From Limnohabitans sp. (lineage in GTDB: Bacteria > Pseudomonadota > Gammaproteobacteria > Burkholderiales > Burkholderiaceae_C), in NCBI GenBank assembly GCA_018883305.1, contig VEQI01000195.1, positions 1 through 6,633 on the forward strand: a stretch of 6,633 bases of DNA. The letters are read 5' to 3'. The position numbers were made by a program, and so were the translations under genes. Below are positions 1-5,682 of this stretch, in pieces. A model generated the notes under the pieces. It saw nothing but the letters and a program-made list of their open reading frames with translations, was not told the DNA's origin and made no database searches. Within the stretch, counting starts at the first letter, position 1; the number at the start of each line of letters is the position of its first letter.

Positions 1-694
1 CGTAGAGCGCGCGCGGACCTTCGTCGGCGATCTGTTGCAGAGAGGCTGCGAGGGCGCGCTGGTCCAGCCGGCGCTGCGTGGTGCTGGTCCACGCGCCCAT
101 GATGGGCCATGTGCCCTCGTCCAGGAACATCGCCGCAGCATGGGGGTCCAGGGACAGGGCCCGCGCGCTGGACGCGGTCACCAGCCCCGAGTACCAGTCG
201 ACCAGCAGCCCCTCTTGCGCCAGCTGCACCGCGGGCTGCACCAGCTCGCGCCAGGGCTTGCGGCCGTAGCGTCCGTGCGCCAGGCCCATGCCGGAGACCA
301 CGCCAGGCACGGCCACAGCCGTGGCGCCCTGCACGTTGCGGTCGCCGACCACTGCCTGCCAGGGAAACAGATCGGAGCTCGGACCTTCACCGCTCAGAGG
401 GTAGTTCTTGGGGTCAAGCCCGCGCGGCGATCGCATGCCGTAGTCCACGACCTGTGCGCGCCGCTCGTCGGCTCGCCACAGCACCATGCATCCTCCGGCC
501 ATGGCGCCACTCATCCAGGGCTCGACCACGCCGAGCGCGAACGACGTGGCCACGGCCGCATCCACCGCATCACCGCCGGCAGCCAGCACGGCTGCGCCGA
601 CCTGGGCCGCGCGCTTGTGCTGAGAGGCCACCACACCGGCTTCGGTGGCGATCACCGTCTTGCGAACTGTCTGCGAGTCTGAGAAGTTGTCCAT
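1..694 (-). CDS. Gamma-glutamyltransferase-family Ntn hydrolase, N-terminal part (cut by window edge)
   Basis: Reading from ATG at 694 gives 231 codons open to the window edge. The N-terminal third of the gamma-glutamyltransferase (Ggt) family is recognisable: GGDAVDAAVAT (residues 40-50) followed by ALGVVEPWMSG, then VPGVVSGMG (129-137) and LVQPAVQLAQEGLLV (151-165). Family members are made as proenzymes that cleave themselves before a catalytic Thr; that Thr lies in the C-terminal half and is outside the window. There is no signal peptide, unlike periplasmic Ggt. The start is supported by AAGGA a few bases upstream, in the 11-base gap after the preceding deacetylase gene, so it is the downstream gene of the operon. 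Odd point: the Arg that binds the glutamyl alpha-carboxylate in E. coli Ggt (Arg114, in DFREMAP) lines up with Gly86 of DYGMRSP. The family call is firm; true gamma-glutamyl activity is doubtful. Relatives with other amide substrates, such as oxamate amidohydrolase HpxW, remain possible. Confidence 0.88.
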   Translation of the reverse strand, partial: MDNFSDSQTVRKTVIATEAGVVASQHKRAAQVGAAVLAAGGDAVDAAVATSFALGVVEPWMSGAMAGGCMVLWRADERRAQVVDYGMRSPRGLDPKNYPLSGEGPSSDLFPWQAVVGDRNVQGATAVAVPGVVSGMGLAHGRYGRKPWRELVQPAVQLAQEGLLVDWYSGLVTASSARALSLDPHAAAMFLDEGTWPIMGAWTSTTQRRLDQRALAASLQQIADEGPRALY

Positions 695-705
695 GTGCGT
701 CCTTG

Positions 706-1596
706 TCAGCCGTGGGCCTTGGCGTGCCGCACGATGTCGGCATGGGTGGCGAACCAGACATTGCCCAGGCTTTTGGCGTGCAGGATGAGCTGCTCCAGAA
801 TCCAGATGCGCGAGCGGTAGCCGCTGATGTGCGGATGCATGGTCAGCTGGAAGATGCCGCCTTCGGCGTGCGCCGCCTCCAGCTCGCGCCGGAAGATGTC
901 GAACACATCCGAGGGCGGCGTGTAGGGTCGCAAGCCGGCAAAGCGGTTCATGTTGAAGTACACCGCATCATCGCGGATCCACTCCACCGGCAGCTCCACG
1001 ATCCCGGTGGGCTGGCCATCGAGCAGCAGTTCATAGCAGTCGACATCGGCCATGAGTGAGCTGTCATAGAGCAGGCCCATGTCCTTGGCAATCGCCAGGG
1101 TCGCCGGACTGAAGTCCCAGGAGGGTGTGCGTATGCCCACCGGTCGCTGGCCGACGAGGCGCTCCAGCGTATCGGCGGCGCGCAGCATCAGGTCGCGCTC
1201 GGCGGCTTCGGGCAGCACCGAGTTGCGCTCGTGGATCCAGCCGTGCAGCGCTACCTCATGGCCTTCGGCGGCGACACGGCGTTGCTCGTCCGGGTAGAGC
1301 AATGCAGTGACAGCCGGCACGTAGAAGCTGGCCGGGACGCTGTGACGGTGCAGGATGTCGAGGATGCGCGGGATGCCCTGTCGGTTGCCGTACTGACCCT
1401 GGGAGAGCTTGCCGATCGACTCGCCCCCCTCACGCAACTCGTTGGTTTCGTGGTCCGAGTCGAACGAGAGGGCCACCGCACAGCGGGCCCCGCCGGGCCA
1501 GGTGGCGGGCCGCAGGGTGCGGCCCGCGCGCACGTGGTTGACGATGCCGCGCCAGTGCTCATCCGGCCACTGCCAGGGTTGCAGATCTTCGTTCAT
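706..1596 (-). CDS. Polysaccharide deacetylase-family (NodB-fold) amidohydrolase, PuuE/HpPgdA-like
   Basis: A 296-residue protein of the metal-dependent carbohydrate esterase 4 fold. Visible motifs: LSFDSDHE (43-50) in place of the classic TFDDG, giving Asp46 and Asp48; the metal-binding HGWIH (His118, His122); RTPSW (156-160); and LTMHPH (251-256) near the C-terminus. This pattern, with YGNRQGIPRILDIL (69-82) and SVPASFYVP (86-94), is that of the branch containing PuuE-type allantoinase and Helicobacter PgdA rather than secreted chitin deacetylases. There is no signal peptide or membrane segment, so it should act in the cytoplasm, probably opening a cyclic amide or cleaving a small N-acyl compound; this is inference. 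The ATG overlaps the stop of the upstream receptor gene (ATGA), and AGGG lies eight bases before it inside that gene, indicating translational coupling. The next gene downstream encodes a Ggt-family hydrolase. The exact substrate is unknown. Confidence 0.88.
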   Translation of the reverse strand: MNEDLQPWQWPDEHWRGIVNHVRAGRTLRPATWPGGARCAVALSFDSDHETNELREGGESIGKLSQGQYGNRQGIPRILDILHRHSVPASFYVPAVTALLYPDEQRRVAAEGHEVALHGWIHERNSVLPEAAERDLMLRAADTLERLVGQRPVGIRTPSWDFSPATLAIAKDMGLLYDSSLMADVDCYELLLDGQPTGIVELPVEWIRDDAVYFNMNRFAGLRPYTPPSDVFDIFRRELEAAHAEGGIFQLTMHPHISGYRSRIWILEQLILHAKSLGNVWFATHADIVRHAKAHG

Positions 1597-2567
1597 TTTT
1601 TGGGCCCTGCGTTGAGGTTGCGGGCAATCTCCAGCGCCGCCTTCTGCTCGCTGGCGACGAAGCTGGCAAATTCAGCAGGCCGCATGGCCACGCCCTCCAA
1701 GCCCAGCGTTTCGAACTGCTGCTTGACGTCCGGTTCGTTGACCGCCGCCGCCACCGCCGTATGAATCTTCTGCACGATCTCTGGCGGTGCGCCGGCCGGC
1801 AGCCACAGGCCGAACCAGTTGACCTTGTTGAAGCCCTTGAGGCCCTGCTCGTCCATGGTGGGTACATCGGGCAAGCCCTTCCAGCGCCGCGCGCCGGTCA
1901 GCGCCAGTGCCCGCAGCTTGCCGCTTTGCACGTGCTGCAAGGCGATCTGTGTGCCTACGAAGAAGATGTCAACCCGACCGGCGATGAGGTCGGTGGTTGC
2001 TTCACCGATGCCCTTGTAAGGCACGGACAGGATGTCGGTGCCTGTCATGGACTTCATGACCTCGGCCGGGATGTGGCTGGCTGTGCCGTTGCCGGCATTG
2101 GCGTAGGTGAGCTTGCCTGGGTTTTTCCTGGCGTAGGCAATCAGTTCCTGAAGGTTCTTGGCGGGGATATCCTGATGCACCACCAGGGCCTGACCGAAGT
2201 TCTGCGCCGCCAGGGTGACGTGCGTGAAGTCGCGCACTGGGTCGTAGCTGGCGTTCTCGTTGAAGGGCGGGATGTTGACGTGCGAGGCGGTGGTGAACAG
2301 CCACGTGTAACCGTCCGCAGGCAATTTGGCGACGTAGGCCGTGCCCACCAGGCCACCCGCGCCCCCGCGGTTTTCAATGACGATGGGTTGCCCCAGGGAA
2401 GCTGTGAGCTTGGGCAGGATCGCGCGCAGGATCAGGTCAGGCGGGCCGCCGGCCGGCGAAGGCACGACCACCTTGATGGGCTTATTGGGAAAGGCTTGTG
2501 CCTGTGCCAGGCCGCAACTCATGGCCGCCAGGGCCAGGATACAGAGCCGTCGTGAGATCAAAGCCAT
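1593..2567 (-). CDS. Bug/TctC-family tripartite tricarboxylate transporter substrate-binding protein
   Basis: A 324-residue periplasmic solute receptor. Residues 1-25 form a Sec signal peptide (basic RR at 6-7, hydrophobic core, AQA before Phe26). The mature protein opens with the family signature FPNKPIKVVVPSPAGGPPD (26-44), followed by VIENRGGAGG (63-72), the YDPVRDF segment (108-114), TYANAGNGTASH (154-165) and VPYKGIGEATTDLIAGRVD (182-200). Length and motif order are typical of Bug proteins, which bind carboxylates, amino acids, nicotinate and similar small molecules and either deliver them to a TctAB permease or act in sensing. No TctA or TctB gene is in the window, so this is an orphan receptor here. 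The start is fixed by the signal peptide and by AGGAG eight bases upstream. It follows the oxidoreductase gene by 26 bases and overlaps the deacetylase gene by four. The ligand cannot be predicted. Confidence 0.95.
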   Translation of the reverse strand: MALISRRLCILALAAMSCGLAQAQAFPNKPIKVVVPSPAGGPPDLILRAILPKLTASLGQPIVIENRGGAGGLVGTAYVAKLPADGYTWLFTTASHVNIPPFNENASYDPVRDFTHVTLAAQNFGQALVVHQDIPAKNLQELIAYARKNPGKLTYANAGNGTASHIPAEVMKSMTGTDILSVPYKGIGEATTDLIAGRVDIFFVGTQIALQHVQSGKLRALALTGARRWKGLPDVPTMDEQGLKGFNKVNWFGLWLPAGAPPEIVQKIHTAVAAAVNEPDVKQQFETLGLEGVAMRPAEFASFVASEQKAALEIARNLNAGPKK

Positions 2568-2593
2568 GATGGTGTCTCCTTCGAAGCAAGGGT

Positions 2594-3604
2594 TCAGGCC
2601 ACGCGCACAGGCTGCTGCGTGGCGATGGAATCCATGATGGCCTGGAGCACCGCCACGTTGTGAACCGCGTCGCCACCGGGCAAGGCCAGGGGCTGCCTGG
2701 CCGCCGCTTGCCGCGCGAAGTGCTCCAGTTCGGCCCGCTCGGTGCTGGTCTTGGGAAAGCTTTTGACCGTCGGGCGTTGCTTGACCGTGATGTGCTCACG
2801 GTCGATCATGCAGGTGGTCAGGTCCCAGGTGGTCAGGTGTTCGACGTCCCCCACCTGGACCCAGCCATGGCTACCGAACACCTGCATGCGCCAGGTCTCG
2901 GCACTGGCGATCACGGTACCCAGGTAGCCGGTGGCGCCACTGGCAAAGCGCAGCAGCATCGAGGTGGTGTCGTCCACGCCGAAGTCTTGCGCCAGGCGAA
3001 AGCTTTGGGCCGAGACCTGCTCGATCGGGCCGGCCAGCGACAGCATGGCGTCGATGACGTGAACGCCGCGGCCGGTCATGCCGCCGGCGGGAACTTCGTC
3101 CGTGTCATGGCGCCAGTGGCCTTTGGGAAAGCGGTAGGCGCTTGGCCCGCAGAAGTTGCCTTCGATGTGCAGCACCCGCCCAAGCGTGCCGTCGTCGATC
3201 ATGCGCCGGATCTCCTGCAGTGCAGGCTGGTAGCGCCAGTTGTAGCCCACGCCCAGCGTGACGCCATGGTCGGCGCAGGCCTGTGCAGCCCGCTGCGCGC
3301 TGGCGGCATCAAGCCCCAGAGGCTTTTCACTGAACACGTGCTTGCCGGCCCGCGCGGCGGCAACGATCTGATCGGTGTGCATGGAGTGCGGCGTCGCCAG
3401 CACCACAGCGTCGATCTCGGGGTCGGCCAGCGCCGCCTGGTAATCGGGCAGCATGCGCAGGCCATGCGTTTGCGCAAAGTCGCGCGACTTGTCGGGCGAG
3501 CGGGTGGCGGCGGCAGTGAACTGGATGTCGGGACTGACACCTTGCACACTAAGAACTAGATTCTGGCCCCAGGAGCCTAGGCCGATGATGGCAGCGCGGA
3601 TCAT
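2594..3604 (-). CDS. Gfo/Idh/MocA-family NAD(P)-dependent oxidoreductase
   Basis: A 336-residue cytoplasmic dehydrogenase. The N-terminal Rossmann domain starts with MIRAAIIGLGSWG (GxGxxG at 8-13) and ends in the family signature FSEKPLG (91-97), where Lys94 is the usual catalytic lysine. The C-terminal substrate domain starts with YNWRYQP (121-127) and carries GRGVHVIDAM (178-187), with the His182/Asp185 pair typical of the active site. Members oxidise or reduce hydroxyl or carbonyl groups of sugars, inositols and other small molecules using NAD(P). It is the first gene of the four-gene operon, preceded by AAGGA about a dozen bases before the ATG. Because the neighbours are a Bug receptor and two amide hydrolases rather than sugar genes, the substrate need not be a sugar; this is inference. 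All key motifs are intact, with no truncation or frameshift seen. Confidence 0.92.
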   Translation of the reverse strand: MIRAAIIGLGSWGQNLVLSVQGVSPDIQFTAAATRSPDKSRDFAQTHGLRMLPDYQAALADPEIDAVVLATPHSMHTDQIVAAARAGKHVFSEKPLGLDAASAQRAAQACADHGVTLGVGYNWRYQPALQEIRRMIDDGTLGRVLHIEGNFCGPSAYRFPKGHWRHDTDEVPAGGMTGRGVHVIDAMLSLAGPIEQVSAQSFRLAQDFGVDDTTSMLLRFASGATGYLGTVIASAETWRMQVFGSHGWVQVGDVEHLTTWDLTTCMIDREHITVKQRPTVKSFPKTSTERAELEHFARQAAARQPLALPGGDAVHNVAVLQAIMDSIATQQPVRVA

Positions 3605-3729
3605 TTGTTGGAGATTCCTTCAAATATGCAGTCAAGCTATTCTTAATAGGCGTAAAAAGTATACGGTGCATGCGGATTTTCAAAGGCACGCACGGGACAT
3701 GCGCTCAAGGCGCCATTGGATGCCAAACA
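3605..3729 (-). promoter_or_regulatory. Gap between umuC and the catabolic operon, probably holding the operon promoter
   Basis: This 125-base spacer is visibly more AT-rich than the flanking genes and precedes the first gene of the operon, so it should hold its promoter and operator. A TATACT (3658-3663, minus strand) could be a -10, but TTGAAA upstream is only 14 bases away, too short for a good sigma70 promoter. A TTGACT at 3630-3635 has no matching -10. A short inverted repeat, CTATT-CTT-AATAG (3637-3649), lies between the possible -10 and the gene and could be a regulator site. No regulator gene is in the window. The exact elements are uncertain. Confidence 0.3.
3654..3693 (-). terminator. 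Possible weak terminator downstream of umuC
   Basis: On the minus strand GTGCGTGC and GCATGCAC (plus-strand 3686-3693 and 3666-3673) can form an eight-base-pair RNA stem with one G-U pair and a 12-base loop. A run of five T's (3654-3658) follows, but only after a seven-base spacer. The position, about 37 bases after the umuC stop codon, suits a terminator, yet the spacer before the T's makes it weak. Some SOS-induced read-through into the catabolic operon is conceivable. Confidence 0.3.
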
Positions 3730-5034
3730 TCAGACACTGGTGCACACCACCAACGCCTTCCAATCGGTGGTGTAGCCTGGCGTCTTCCTCGCCTGCTTCA
3801 TTTCCCAATGCCGCTGCTTGCCCGCCGTGCCCGCGCTGGCCAGGTGCAGTGTGCCGCGTCCAAAGCGGTGATTGACGTTGTCCAGGGCTGTCATCAGGCG
3901 ATGCCGTGATGCAGGCATGTTCTCGCCAAGCGCCAGGCACATTTGTTCGTGACGGGCAGGCTGCAGGTCCATCAGCATGACACCGGCCTTGGCGTAGCGA
4001 TGTCCCTTCTTGTAGAGGTGACGCACGATGGCACAAGCCACTTCGGTGATGTGGGCGGTGTCGCTGGTGGGCGCAGGCAACGGGATGGTTGGGTAGGCGC
4101 TGTGCTGTTTGTCATTGGCACGGAAGGGGCTGGTGCGAATGAATGCCATCACTTGACCCGCCTGACTGCCTTGTTTGCGCAGCTTCTCGGCGGCTCGGCT
4201 GGCGAACTCGGTGATGGCTTCCAGCAAATCGCTCAACTCGGTGACGGTTTGGCCAAATGAACGAGTGCAAGCAATTTGCTGTTTCTCGGCCGGGACTTCG
4301 TCCAGACTCAGACACGCTGTGCCGTTGAGCTCACGCACGGTCTTGGCCAGCACGATGGACCATCGGCGCTGAATGGTGTTGGGGTCTGCCCGTGAAAGAT
4401 CCAGCGCGGTGATGATGCCCGCTTCATGAAGTTGCTGGGTCAGGCGTGGCCCAACACCCCAGACCTCGCCCACGGGGGTGGCTTGCAACAGGTGGTGGTG
4501 GGTGGCGTCATGGACCGAGGGCCACTGACAGACCTGAGCAAACTCCGGGGGGTAGTGCCCGGGTTTTCTCTCGGCACTCTTGGCGATGTGGTTGGCCAGC
4601 TTGGCGAGCGTCTTGGTGGGGGCCATCCCGATGCACGTGGGAATGCCAATCCATTGACGAATGCGTGCCTGGATTTTTTGGGCACGCAGTGCCAGATCGC
4701 CCGGGATACCTGCGAGGTCGATGAAGCATTCATCAATCGAGTAGATCTCTTGTCGATGGCCCAGGCCCGCCGCCAGGCTCATCATGCGGTCGCTCATGTC
4801 GCCATAGAGTGCAAAGTTGGCAGACAGCGCCACCAGGCCAGCTTGGTCTTCCAGGTGTCGAATCTGGAAGTAGGGCGCGCCCATCTTGATGCCCAGCGCT
4901 TTGGCTTCCTCGCTGCGCGCGATGGCACAACCGTCGTTGTTGGACAGCACCACCAGCGGGCGACCATTCAGGCTGGGCCGGAAGACGCGCTCACAGCTGG
5001 CGTAGAAGTTGTTGCCATCAAGAAGCGCGATCAT
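3730..5034 (-). CDS. umuC: UmuC, catalytic subunit of error-prone DNA polymerase V (Y family)
   Basis: Read from ATG at 5034 the protein has 434 residues and aligns along its full length with E. coli UmuC (422), starting MIALLDGNNFYASCERVFRP. Catalytic residues fall at the same numbers as in E. coli: Asp6, steric-gate Tyr11, and Asp101-Glu102 in YSIDECF. Also visible are LSNNDG (30-35), KTLAKLANH (141-149), the thumb motif VWGVG (191-195), RSFGQ (258-262) in the little-finger domain and the C-terminal RGTLHLA. With two cleaved UmuD' subunits it forms pol V, which copies past DNA lesions during the SOS response. An in-frame TTG at 5055 would add seven residues but lacks homology and a ribosome site. 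The ATG also has no Shine-Dalgarno; a 12-codon mini-ORF ends on it and probably couples translation. The beta-clamp motif (QLNLF in E. coli) appears only as QMCLA (364-368). Confidence 0.96.
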   Translation of the reverse strand: MIALLDGNNFYASCERVFRPSLNGRPLVVLSNNDGCAIARSEEAKALGIKMGAPYFQIRHLEDQAGLVALSANFALYGDMSDRMMSLAAGLGHRQEIYSIDECFIDLAGIPGDLALRAQKIQARIRQWIGIPTCIGMAPTKTLAKLANHIAKSAERKPGHYPPEFAQVCQWPSVHDATHHHLLQATPVGEVWGVGPRLTQQLHEAGIITALDLSRADPNTIQRRWSIVLAKTVRELNGTACLSLDEVPAEKQQIACTRSFGQTVTELSDLLEAITEFASRAAEKLRKQGSQAGQVMAFIRTSPFRANDKQHSAYPTIPLPAPTSDTAHITEVACAIVRHLYKKGHRYAKAGVMLMDLQPARHEQMCLALGENMPASRHRLMTALDNVNHRFGRGTLHLASAGTAGKQRHWEMKQARKTPGYTTDWKALVVCTSV

Positions 5035-5069
5035 GCGGATACTGTGCAATGACAACCAGACTGCGTCAT
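5031..5069 (-). CDS. 12-codon mini-ORF bridging umuD and umuC, likely translational coupler
   Basis: Within the umuD-umuC gap an ATG at 5069 is preceded by AGGG at an ideal seven-base spacing (5077-5080), itself three bases after the umuD stop. It encodes MTQSGCHCTVSA and ends at TGA (5031-5033), overlapping the umuC start as ATGA. It is in a different frame from both umuD and umuC. Neither possible umuC start has its own Shine-Dalgarno, so ribosomes finishing this peptide could restart on umuC. The peptide may have no function of its own. Its translation is inferred. Confidence 0.45.
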   Translation of the reverse strand: MTQSGCHCTVSA

Positions 5070-5082
5070 GGCGGTGCCCTGG

Positions 5083-5526
5083 TCAGCTGACATATTGGTG
5101 AATGCAAGCCACCACCACGCCCCAGACCTCCACCGTCTGTCCTTCCTTGGGGATCAGGTCCGGATAGGTAGGATTTTCAGGTTGGAGGCGCATGCGGCCG
5201 TTGCGCAAGTGCAGGCGCTTGCAGGTGAAGTCGCCGTTGACCACGGCGATGACGATGTGGCCATGGTGTGGCTTGATGGCCCTGTCCACCAGCACCACCG
5301 AACCATCCAGAATGCCGGCGTCCCGCATGGAGTCGCCCCGAATGCGAACGAAGAAGGTGGCCTGGGGGTGACGCACCAGCTGGCTCATCAGTTCAATGCG
5401 TTGCACCTGATGGTCTTCTGCCGGTGAGGGGAAGCCTGCGGGCACACGTACGCTGGCCGCTTGCACCCACACGGGGGCCAAGGAAACGGGAACAGGCGTG
5501 AGTAAGGGCAGGGGCGTGGGGGACAT
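5083..5526 (-). CDS. umuD: UmuD, self-cleaving subunit of DNA polymerase V (S24 LexA-like peptidase)
   Basis: A 147-residue protein matching the whole of E. coli UmuD (139) with a constant offset of six. The cleavage site is Ala30-Gly31 (Cys24-Gly25 in E. coli), just before FPSPAEDH; the nucleophile is Ser66 in GDSM (Ser60) and the general base is Lys103 in FTCKRL (Lys97). RecA filaments on single-stranded DNA trigger self-cleavage to UmuD', which joins UmuC to form active pol V. An Ala-Gly scissile bond is the LexA-like form. The N-terminal arm is rich in proline (residues 3-18). The ATG lies eight bases from a LexA box and an in-frame TAA sits shortly upstream, so there is no room for an earlier start. 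There is no Shine-Dalgarno between box and ATG. It is the first gene of the umuDC operon. Confidence 0.96.
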   Translation of the reverse strand: MSPTPLPLLTPVPVSLAPVWVQAASVRVPAGFPSPAEDHQVQRIELMSQLVRHPQATFFVRIRGDSMRDAGILDGSVVLVDRAIKPHHGHIVIAVVNGDFTCKRLHLRNGRMRLQPENPTYPDLIPKEGQTVEVWGVVVACIHQYVS

Positions 5527-5527
5527 G

Positions 5528-5556
5528 TTGGAGACTGTTTATTTATACAGTATCAT
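5528..5556 (+). promoter_or_regulatory. Candidate rightward sigma70 promoter enclosing the SOS box
   Basis: TTGGAG (5528-5533) and TATCAT (5551-5556) are 17 bases apart on the plus strand. The -10 matches TATAAT at five of six positions; the -35 is weaker, with only TTG conserved. The LexA box at 5535-5550 fills the spacer almost exactly, an arrangement that would allow strong repression. The expected start, about 5562-5564, is the first base of the first hairpin of the candidate small RNA. This promoter is predicted, not proven. Confidence 0.5.
5535..5550. promoter_or_regulatory. LexA-binding site (SOS box)
   Basis: CTGTTTATTTATACAG fits the proteobacterial SOS consensus CTGT-N8-ACAG exactly, with an AT-rich centre. 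It sits eight bases upstream of the umuD ATG. LexA bound here should block umuDC until RecA-stimulated LexA cleavage after DNA damage. A further ACAG half-site lies at 5557-5560, ten bases (about one helical turn) beyond the right arm. The box also fills the spacer of a candidate promoter pointing the other way. Confidence 0.93.
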
Positions 5557-5557
5557 A
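5542..5557 (-). promoter_or_regulatory. umuD promoter -10 region (two candidates)
   Basis: On the minus strand two -10-like hexamers face umuD: TATAAA (5542-5547) inside the LexA box and TATGAT (5552-5557) at its edge. Neither has a convincing TTGACA-like -35 at 16-18 bases. Either would place the transcription start only about 9-18 bases before the ATG, so the umuDC message would have a very short leader. Confidence 0.4.
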
Positions 5558-5561
5558 CAGC

Positions 5562-5659
5562 CATCAGGACATCGCAGTTGCCTGATGACCTGCTGCCCCG
5601 AGCGCGGCAGCAGGTCCGCTCTTGTGCCCCTCTGCCGTGTTGGTGGAGGGGTTTTTTTT
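5562..5659 (+). ncRNA. Candidate SOS-regulated small RNA divergent from umuDC
   Basis: About 98 bases with three consecutive stem-loops and no open reading frame of note. Hairpin 1: CATCAGG (5562-5568) pairs with CCTGATG (5581-5587), and CA/TG inside extends it past one bulged A. Hairpin 2: ACCTGCTGCC (5588-5597) pairs perfectly with GGCAGCAGGT (5606-5615), with an eight-base loop. A short single-stranded linker, CCGCTCTTGTG (5616-5626), follows, then the terminator hairpin and eight T's. Its left end coincides with the start expected from the LexA-overlapped promoter. No protein gene lies between promoter and terminator, so a terminator reading rightward here needs a short transcript to explain it. 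Alternatively, the same elements form an attenuated leader of the membrane sensor gene at 5737. I recognise no known RNA family. Confidence 0.5.
5627..5659 (+). terminator. Strong rho-independent terminator, plus-strand direction
   Basis: CCCCTCTGCC (5627-5636) pairs with GGTGGAGGGG (5642-5651) around a five-base GTGTT loop, giving ten base pairs including two G-U pairs. Eight T's follow immediately (5652-5659), then seven G's. The T run is only on the plus strand, so it stops rightward transcription and does not serve umuDC or any gene to the right. Confidence 0.85.
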
Positions 5660-5682
5660 GGGGGGGACGCCACGCGTGAACT

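Noticed and set aside
109..1059. Plus-strand open frame of 316 codons over the Ggt-like and deacetylase genes
   Set aside because: It is antisense to two genes with clear family motifs; the product is Arg/Pro-rich with no recognisable domain, as expected of GC-rich shadow frames.
1761..2555. Plus-strand open frame of 264 codons antisense to the Bug receptor
   Set aside because: The minus-strand reading has a signal peptide and full Bug motifs; the antisense product shows no domain.
2660..3559. Plus-strand open frame of 299 codons antisense to the oxidoreductase
   Set aside because: The minus strand encodes an intact Gfo/Idh/MocA protein; this frame mirrors it.
3630..3635. TTGACT as a -35 box for the catabolic operon
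   Set aside because: No -10-like hexamer occurs 16-18 bases downstream.
4426..5052. Plus-strand open frame of 208 codons antisense to umuC
   Set aside because: Shadow of umuC, whose catalytic residues are all present on the minus strand.
5035..5055. TTG at 5055 as the umuC start
   Set aside because: It has no Shine-Dalgarno and adds seven residues beyond the conserved UmuC N-terminus; ATG 5034 puts the catalytic residues at E. coli numbering.
5627..5659. Terminator belonging to umuDC or acting in both directions
   Set aside because: umuDC is transcribed away from it, and the minus strand has no T run after the hairpin.
5648..5666. G4-T8-G7 tract as a quadruplex or other special structure
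   Set aside because: The first G's are needed for the terminator stem and the T's are its tail; the remaining single G run is not enough for a quadruplex. Tract lengths may also be prone to sequencing error.
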